Below, piece by piece: positions 57,586 through 64,000 of a DNA stretch of 64,000 nucleotides. The position numbers were made by a program, and so were the translations under genes. This stretch comes from Truepera sp. (GTDB taxonomy: Bacteria; Deinococcota; Deinococci; Deinococcales; Trueperaceae): NCBI GenBank assembly GCA_032027045.1, contig JAVSMU010000001.1:1449756-1513755 (forward strand), given 5' to 3'. Numbering within the stretch: position 1 is the stretch's first letter; every line of letters starts with the position of its first letter. Under the pieces are notes generated by a model, which saw nothing but the letters and a program-made list of their open reading frames with translations, was not told where the DNA came from and searched no databases.

Positions 57586-58702
57586 CCTTCCCCCAGCGCT
57601 CGATGACGACCATGGCCCGGTGGCGGGCCCTCCCCCAACGGCTCACCTGGTCGAAGAACTCGCGCTCGATCGGCAGGTGAACGGCGTCGGCCCGGCTCGT
57701 GCCGTCGGGCACGAGCGGGTCGTGGATGTAGAGGTGGTGGTCGTCGAAGCCGGTCACGACCACCCAGTGAGGCACGCGCTCGTCGTACAGCCTGTAGCCG
57801 GACAGGAGCACCAGTGGCACCGCTCCGCGTGCGATGACGTCGGCCACGTCCTGATTGGTGAAGTCGCGGATCTCGACCTTGCCGCCGAGGCCGCGCAGTT
57901 CACGCTCGAAGGTCATGTGAGAGATGCGCACGACCTCCTTCTTCTCGCCCCTCACGCTGTCGAGGAACGGCACCTCGGCGTCGGGGGTGACCACCACGGC
58001 CTGGAAGCCGCGCCTCAGCGCCGCGACGGCGAGGCCATGGCCGCTGCAACCGCCGTGGCCCGAGAGCATGAAGACCGTGGTGGCCTCCCGCCAAAGGGCT
58101 AACTCGAGCCAACGCTCGAGCGGCACCGGGTAGTCGTGGTAACGCATGGCCATCATCAGGGCGGCCGGGCCGCACGTGAAGTCGAGCGTCTGGGCGTAGT
58201 AGGGGACGCCTAAGACGGTGGCGCCTCCGCGCGTGAAGCGCTTGTACATGCGAAGCGCGCTCGAGTGGTCCTCGTAGTAGTCGGCAGAGCGGCCCCGCAC
58301 CGAGTAGCCGGCGCCCTCGTAGAGCGCGATGGCGGCCGCGTTATCCTCTCGAACCTCCAGCCGCATGACGATGGCGCCCCGCTCGCGCGCCCCTTCCTCG
58401 CTCGCCGCGAGGAGCTGGCGCGCCACGCCGCGCCCACGAAAATCGGGGCTGACGACCATGGAGTAGAGGCGGGCGGAATTGAAGCCGCGGCGGAAGAGTA
58501 CGACGGCGTCACCCACCACCACCCCGTCCGACTCGGCGACCCACACCTCCGCGCTCTCGCGGCCCAGGAGGCGGGCGAACGAGGCGCGCGTCATGCGGTC
58601 GCCGGGGAAGGAGTCCTCCAACCCCAACAGCGCATCGAGGTCACGGCGCCCGGCGCGCCGCACCGTTACCCCGCCGGCGACCACCGCGGCGGCTTTCGTC
58701 AC
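57560..58702 (-). CDS. GNAT acetyltransferase / C39 peptidase fusion
   Basis: 380 residues. Residues about 10-160 are a GNAT N-acetyltransferase (RLYSMVVSPDFRGRGVARQL is the acetyl-CoA loop). Residues about 165-375 are a C39-like papain-fold peptidase: Cys in YAQTLDFTCGPAALMMAM, His in VPHWVVVTGFDDHHLYI, Asp in IHDPL. Such fusions are known beside RimK-type ligases, where they may modify or cut the peptide product. GTG 58702 overlaps the etfA stop by 4 nt, so it is translated with the ETF genes and converges on the ligase gene. Confidence 0.85.
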   Translation of the reverse strand: MTKAAAVVAGGVTVRRAGRRDLDALLGLEDSFPGDRMTRASFARLLGRESAEVWVAESDGVVVGDAVVLFRRGFNSARLYSMVVSPDFRGRGVARQLLAASEEGARERGAIVMRLEVREDNAAAIALYEGAGYSVRGRSADYYEDHSSALRMYKRFTRGGATVLGVPYYAQTLDFTCGPAALMMAMRYHDYPVPLERWLELALWREATTVFMLSGHGGCSGHGLAVAALRRGFQAVVVTPDAEVPFLDSVRGEKKEVVRISHMTFERELRGLGGKVEIRDFTNQDVADVIARGAVPLVLLSGYRLYDERVPHWVVVTGFDDHHLYIHDPLVPDGTSRADAVHLPIEREFFDQVSRWGRARHRAMVVIERWGKVRHHPLGG

Positions 58703-59658
58703 GAGCCCAGGAGCTCCGTCACCGCCTCACGTAGGGCCGGAGCCACCGCCTGGACGTCGCCCACGATGCCGTAATCGGCGACCTTGAATATGGGCGCGTC
58801 ACCGTCCTTGTTGACAGCCACGATTACCTTGGAGCGGTTCATGCCGGACAGGTGCTGGACGGCGCCCGAGATACCGAGCGCCACGTACAGGTCGGGGCTG
58901 ACGCTCTTGCCCGTCTGCCCGACCTGCTCCTCGTAGGGGCGCCAGCCGGCGTCGACCACGGCCCGGGTGGACGCCACGCCGGCGTGCAGGGCGTCCGCCA
59001 ACGACTCGACCTCGCGCGCGAACGCCTCGGCGTTACCCAGGCCACGCCCGCCGGCGACGACTACCTTGGCCTCCTCGAGGGGCACGCGGCCGCCCGCGGC
59101 TGCGGCGCTCTGGCCCACCTCGACGCGCTCATCGTTCGCTGAAAGGCTGGGCGAGAACTCGCTGACGCTGCCCTGTTGACCCGGCTCCGCGGGCTTGAAG
59201 ATGTTGGGCTTCACGCTGACCACTCGCGCCTTGGCGGCGCCGCTCGTGCGAACCGTCTCGGTGACGCGCGCGAGGTACGAGTACCGTTTGGCCTCCAGGC
59301 CATCGCCGTCGGCGCGCAAGGAGATCACGTCCTCGAGGAGCGCGGCGCCGAGGCGCACGGCCACCCTCGGGGCAACGCTCTGGCCCAGGCGGTTGGCGGA
59401 GAAGAGCACGGTGTCGGCGCCAAGCTGCTGCGCGAGCTGCGTGACGCTCGTGGTCACCGGCTCGGCTGTAAGTCGCTCCAGGTCGCCGATGTGGTGAACC
59501 TGGCCCACGTACGCGGCCAGCGCGTCGGCGGCCTCGCGCGGCCCGAACAACACGGCTTGGACCGCACCGGGCTCGGCCAGCTGCCTGGCGACGGTTATCA
59601 GCTCGAGGGCGCTACGTTGCGGGCGTCCGCTCGAGGCGGTGGTTACTACGAGGATCAA
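58699..59658 (-). CDS. etfA: Electron transfer flavoprotein, alpha subunit
   Basis: 319 residues. FAD-binding subunit passing electrons from acyl-CoA dehydrogenases to the quinone pool. The FAD domain is clear: [20 protein letters not shown], then [20 protein letters not shown] and [23 protein letters not shown] start at 59658 has AGGAGG 8 nt upstream; a TTG at 59682 would overlap etfB and add 8 residues. Same operon as etfB. Confidence 0.93.
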   Translation of the reverse strand: MILVVTTASSGRPQRSALELITVARQLAEPGAVQAVLFGPREAADALAAYVGQVHHIGDLERLTAEPVTTSVTQLAQQLGADTVLFSANRLGQSVAPRVAVRLGAALLEDVISLRADGDGLEAKRYSYLARVTETVRTSGAAKARVVSVKPNIFKPAEPGQQGSVSEFSPSLSANDERVEVGQSAAAAGGRVPLEEAKVVVAGGRGLGNAEAFAREVESLADALHAGVASTRAVVDAGWRPYEEQVGQTGKSVSPDLYVALGISGAVQHLSGMNRSKVIVAVNKDGDAPIFKVADYGIVGDVQAVAPALREAVTELLGS

Positions 59659-59678
59659 CTCGGGTTCCTCCTGTTTCC

Positions 59679-60434
59679 TCAAAGCACCTTGGCCTCGTCG
59701 CGCAGCAGGCGGACGAGTTCCTTGGCGGCGGTGGCGGCGTCTCCGCCGATGATCTTGCCCAGGCGGTCGCGGGTCTGGATCTCCTGCGCCACGATCTCGG
59801 TGAGCGCGGGGCCCGCGGCGAACTCGGACAGGTCCTTCTTGGCGAGCTCCTTGCGCTTAGCCTTCATGATGTTGGGCAGTGTGGGGTAGCGGGGTTCGTT
59901 GAGGCCCTGCTGGGTGGTGATGACCGCGGGGAGCGGCAACTTCAGGTCTTCGTGGCCGTTGTCGGTATCGTGCGTGACGCTGGCCTGCCCGTTCTCCAGC
60001 TTCAGCGCCGTGGTCCAGTCGGACTGCGGCCAGCCCAGCACCTCTGCGAGCGCCGGTCCGAGCGCAGCGCTGTCCCAATCTGCCTGCTTGCCGCCCACGA
60101 ACACGATGTCGGCGTTCTCCTGCTCTACGACCTTGGCGAGGACGCGCGCCTGCGTGATCGGGTCCAGGGCCTCGTCGGTCACCACGTGCACGGCGCGGTC
60201 GGCGCCCAAGGCCAGCGCCGTGCGTAGGGCCTCCTCGAAGCGCTCGGGGCCGAGGGCGACGGCCACGATCTCGAGGTCGAGCCCGCCCTCTCGCAGGCGG
60301 ATGGCCTCCTCCACGCCGTACTCGTCCATGCCATCGATCACGAAGGTGCCGCCGTCCAGGTTCACGCCGCCGGCGGCCGCGCGGATGCGGGCCTCGGCGT
60401 CCGGAACCTGCTTGATGATCGTCACTGCCTTCAC
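59679..60434 (-). CDS. etfB: Electron transfer flavoprotein, beta subunit
   Basis: 251 residues. AMP-binding subunit partnering etfA. The family N-terminus [17 protein letters not shown], the [15 protein letters not shown] region and [32 protein letters not shown] are visible. GTG start at 60434. Directly upstream are two acyl-CoA dehydrogenases, the natural electron donors. Confidence 0.93.
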   Translation of the reverse strand: MKAVTIIKQVPDAEARIRAAAGGVNLDGGTFVIDGMDEYGVEEAIRLREGGLDLEIVAVALGPERFEEALRTALALGADRAVHVVTDEALDPITQARVLAKVVEQENADIVFVGGKQADWDSAALGPALAEVLGWPQSDWTTALKLENGQASVTHDTDNGHEDLKLPLPAVITTQQGLNEPRYPTLPNIMKAKRKELAKKDLSEFAAGPALTEIVAQEIQTRDRLGKIIGGDAATAAKELVRLLRDEAKVL

Positions 60435-60512
60435 TTCTTCGACCTCCAGGGGCGCCTTCGGCTGGCGCCCACGTCTCCGTTTTGTCGTTCTCGGCGCAGC
60501 GCGCCACTGGCC

Positions 60513-61652
<1,140 letters not shown>

Positions 61653-61671
61653 TGCTCACTCCTCATGCGGA

Positions 61672-62823
61672 TCAGCGGCCCAGCTCGCGGTAGATCTGCC
61701 GGTGAATCACGATCCGCTGGATCTCGCTCGTTCCCTCGTAGATCTCGGTCACGCGCGCGTCGCGGAAGTAGCGCTCGACCGGATACTCCTTCGTGTAACC
61801 GTACGCCCCGAGGACCTGCAGGGCGTCGTGGGTGACGCGGCTCGCCGTCTCGGAGGCGAGCAGCTTGGCCATGGCTGCCTCGCGCGTCGTGCGGTAGCCG
61901 TTGTCCTTGAGCCACGCCGCGCGGTAAGTCATGAGGCGCGCCGCCTCGATGCCGACCAGCATGTCGGCAAGCTTGAAACCGATGGCCTGGTGTTCGTGGA
62001 TGGGCTTGCCGAACGTGGTGCGCTCGAGCGCGTAATCGCGGGCGGCCTCGAATGCGGCGCGTGAGATGCCGACCGCCAGAGCGGCGATTCCCATGCGGCC
62101 CCCGTCCAAGCCCGCCATGGCGAGCACGAAGCCCTGGCCGACGCTGCCCAACACCGCTTCGTCGGGCACGAAGCAGTCCTCGAGGGTCACGGTCGTCGTG
62201 ATGGCCGCGTGTTGGCCGAGCTTCTCCTCGGGCCTGCCGAAGCTGACGCCTTCGGTCCCCTTCTCGACGAGGAAGCAGGTCACGCCGCGGGCCCCGGCCG
62301 CCGGTTCGGTCTTGGCGAGCACCAAGTAGAGCTGGGCCTCGCCCCCCGAGGTGATCCACGCCTTGGTGCCGTTCAGCAAGTAACCGCCCTCAGCGCGTGT
62401 CGCTCGCGTCTCCATGGCCACCGCGTCGGAGCCACTGTTCGGTTCCGAAAGGCAGAAGGCGCCGATCCACTCACCGCTGGCGAGCCGCGGAAGGTAGCGC
62501 CGGCGCTGCTCCTCCGTGCCGTGCTTCAGCAGTAGCGACTGCGGCAGGCCGTTGGTGACGCTCATGATGGTGGCGTGCGCCGCGTCTACCGCGGCGATCT
62601 CCTCGAGTAGCACCACGTACGCCAAGCTCCCCAGGCCCGCGCCCCCGTACTCGGCAGGCGTGAGCATCCCGAGAAGCCCGAGGTCGCCCATCTTGCGCAA
62701 CGTGGGCCACGGGAAGACCGGGTCACGGTCGAGCTGCGCCGCGACGGCGCCGAGTTCCTCGCGCGCGAAGGTCCTAACGGCGCGTTGCATGCTCAGCAGT
62801 TCCTCGGGTAGCGAGAAGTTCAA
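61672..62823 (-). CDS. Acyl-CoA dehydrogenase
   Basis: 383 residues, a paralogue of the neighbour. SLPEELLSMQRAVRTFAREE start, FCLSEPNSGSDAVAMETRA, NGTKAWITSGGEAQLYL, catalytic Glu in IYEGTSEIQRIVIHRQ. Starts at TTG 62823 after AGGAG. Together with its partner, etfB and etfA it forms a beta-oxidation electron-transfer operon; chain-length or branched-chain specificity is not determinable. Confidence 0.92.
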   Translation of the reverse strand: MNFSLPEELLSMQRAVRTFAREELGAVAAQLDRDPVFPWPTLRKMGDLGLLGMLTPAEYGGAGLGSLAYVVLLEEIAAVDAAHATIMSVTNGLPQSLLLKHGTEEQRRRYLPRLASGEWIGAFCLSEPNSGSDAVAMETRATRAEGGYLLNGTKAWITSGGEAQLYLVLAKTEPAAGARGVTCFLVEKGTEGVSFGRPEEKLGQHAAITTTVTLEDCFVPDEAVLGSVGQGFVLAMAGLDGGRMGIAALAVGISRAAFEAARDYALERTTFGKPIHEHQAIGFKLADMLVGIEAARLMTYRAAWLKDNGYRTTREAAMAKLLASETASRVTHDALQVLGAYGYTKEYPVERYFRDARVTEIYEGTSEIQRIVIHRQIYRELGR

Positions 62824-62894
62824 GCGTTTCGTCTCCTACGGCACTTAGCCTTAGGGGAGTATACCGGTGGCCGTTAGGCACGCCCCGGGGCGAC

Positions 62895-62900
62895 TAGACT
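62895..62900 (+). promoter_or_regulatory. Leaderless-type -10 box (TAGACT)
   Basis: TANNNT hexamer 6 nt before the ATG of the SCP2 gene at 62907. Confidence 0.4.
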
Positions 62901-62906
62901 GAGTAC

Positions 62907-63266
62907 ATGAACGCGAAACAGCTCTTGCTCAACGTGCCCAAGGCGGTGACTCTCGACTCGGCCACGCCCCGGTCGGTGGTCCAATACGACATCTCGGAGC
63001 CCATCTACCACGTGATCGAGGGCGGCGTCGTGAGCGCTCACGAGGGTAAGGCGGAGGGCCCGGACGTCACGATCAAGGTGAGCGACGCCGACCTGGTGAA
63101 GCTGTTCGACGGCCAGCTGAACCCCATGGCGGCCGTGTTCACGGGCCGCCTGAAGGTCCGCGGCGACGTGGGGCTGGCCCAGCGCCTGATAAAGATGGTC
63201 GACCGCGAGAAGCTACAGGAAGCGAAGGCCCGGCTCGAGGCAGAAGGGGACGGCGCCGGGCAGTAG
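62907..63266 (+). CDS. SCP2 sterol-binding domain protein
   Basis: 119 residues, a single SCP2-like domain: VVQYDISEPIYHVIEGGVVS, PDVTIKVSDADLVKLFDGQL, NPMAAVFTGRLKVRGDVGLA. These small proteins bind acyl-CoA or lipids. Divergent from the acyl-CoA dehydrogenase operon, consistent with lipid handling. Confidence 0.88.
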   Translation: MNAKQLLLNVPKAVTLDSATPRSVVQYDISEPIYHVIEGGVVSAHEGKAEGPDVTIKVSDADLVKLFDGQLNPMAAVFTGRLKVRGDVGLAQRLIKMVDREKLQEAKARLEAEGDGAGQ

Positions 63267-63350
63267 TCGAGCGGCGCGCTAGGCCGTGACCGGGCGGGGT
63301 GTTGGGCAGCAACCGCGCCAGGCACTGGGCAGCAACCGAGGGGCCGCTGC

Positions 63351-63830
63351 TCAGGGCCCCTGGTTCCCGCCGTAATGGGTCACCTCGTGACTCACGTAGC
63401 GGCCGCCCGAGTAGACGAACGACGCCGAGAACCAGCCGGGCTCGGTGAGCCACGGCAGGAAGTGGCGGTCGCCCTCCCACAGGTCGAGGTCGGCCAGGAG
63501 CTCGGTTGTCACCCAGAACAGGTCGCCCTCCGCGGACGACCGCGGCTCCCCCGAGAAGCCCGTGACGACGAACACGAAAGTGAAGACGTCGGTGCCGCCG
63601 TCGAACCCCGGGAAGGTGATGACGCCCTTCAGCTCGGCCTCCTTCACGCTCAGGCCCGACTCCTCCAACACCTCGCGGCGCATGCACTCCTCCGGCGACT
63701 CGCCGGGTTCCAGCTTGCCGCCAAGCCCGTTCCACTTGCCTTGTAGCGGGTCGTGGGCGCGGGTGCGCCGCAGCATGAGCGTGTAGGCTCCGCGCCTCAC
63801 GTAAACCAGGGTCGTCAGCCCAGTAGGCAC
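63351..63830 (-). CDS. Nudix hydrolase, MutT-like (8-oxo-dGTP type)
   Basis: 159 residues. Nudix box GGKLEPGESPEECMRREVLE followed by ESGL, complete. The preceding QGKWNGLGGK is typical of the MutT / MTH1-like subgroup cleaning oxidised dNTPs. GTG start at 63830, 3 nt after the stop of the next gene upstream, so co-transcribed. Confidence 0.87.
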   Translation of the reverse strand: MPTGLTTLVYVRRGAYTLMLRRTRAHDPLQGKWNGLGGKLEPGESPEECMRREVLEESGLSVKEAELKGVITFPGFDGGTDVFTFVFVVTGFSGEPRSSAEGDLFWVTTELLADLDLWEGDRHFLPWLTEPGWFSASFVYSGGRYVSHEVTHYGGNQGP

Positions 63831-63833
63831 GCG

Positions 63834-64000
63834 TCACTCGCCTTCCGCGGCCAAGCGGTCGAGTTCCGCCACGAGCGCCTCACGGGCAGCCGGCGCGTCC
63901 GCCAACTCGGCCCCACGGTTGGCCCTCACACGAAGCAGGTGTGCCGGGCCGCCGCCACGGTGCCACAGCCACCTGGCCACGAACCTGGCGGCCGCCACCT
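63834..64000 (-). CDS. Unidentified gene, C-terminal part only
   Basis: The frame is open from the window edge to a TGA at 63834-63836, giving about 54 residues ending DRLAAEGE. It includes FVARWLWHRGGGPAHLLRVR. No family recognised. It lies 3 nt upstream of the Nudix gene. Confidence 0.5.
   Translation of the reverse strand, partial: VAAARFVARWLWHRGGGPAHLLRVRANRGAELADAPAAREALVAELDRLAAEGE

Overview
This is a high-GC bacterial chromosome segment. Several lines suggest Deinococcota, possibly a Truepera-like lineage. Many genes have a TANNNT -10 box ending 6-7 nt before the start codon, the leaderless layout common in Deinococcus. Reading by protein resemblance also points that way. The taxonomic call is inference; no 16S gene lies in the window.

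Layout. 1-660: remains of an AbiE-type toxin-antitoxin pair. 983-9151: transport and Nudix genes (MFS, a heterodimeric ABC exporter) and a secreted trypsin-like protease. 9263-21618: tRNA-Arg(CCU), prfA, icd, a 3-methyladenine DNA glycosylase carrying a hexapeptide repeat, a CDF metal exporter, an M20 peptidase, a small nucleotidyltransferase/XRE pair, an alkyltransferase-like repair protein and miaB.

21716-22027 is a tRNA cluster (Pro, Gly, Arg-UCU). The 3' part of tRNA-Arg(UCU) is repeated exactly (47 bp) at 35232, which delimits a roughly 13.3-kb genomic island. The island holds an integrase remnant and a complete-looking catabolic cluster: RraA-like aldolase, IclR regulator, M24 hydrolase, PfkB kinase, RbsABC-type importer, VOC protein, 2-hydroxyacid dehydrogenase, DapA-type aldolase and a broken SDR. 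Its substrate cannot be read from the sequence.

35675-41501: a cupredoxin-like secreted protein, an arsenate-reductase-like protein, an AI-2E family permease, a nuclease-helicase fusion (DUF2075) and an MFS transporter. 41603-49633: two tRNAs, then tig-clpP-clpX (folding and proteolysis), convergent with iscR-iscS, and rho-M23 peptidase. Two near-identical 28-bp repeats exactly 61 bp apart beside the M23 gene look like a relict type I-E CRISPR array; no cas genes are in the window.

50050-57585: a T-box leader and ileS, then gap-pgk followed closely by a split RimK-type ATP-grasp ligase (N-terminal domain protein plus ligase). Convergent with these is a GNAT/C39-peptidase fusion, translationally coupled to etfB-etfA and downstream of two acyl-CoA dehydrogenases (57560-62823). 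The window ends with an SCP2-domain protein, a MutT-like Nudix hydrolase and the C-terminus of an unidentified gene.
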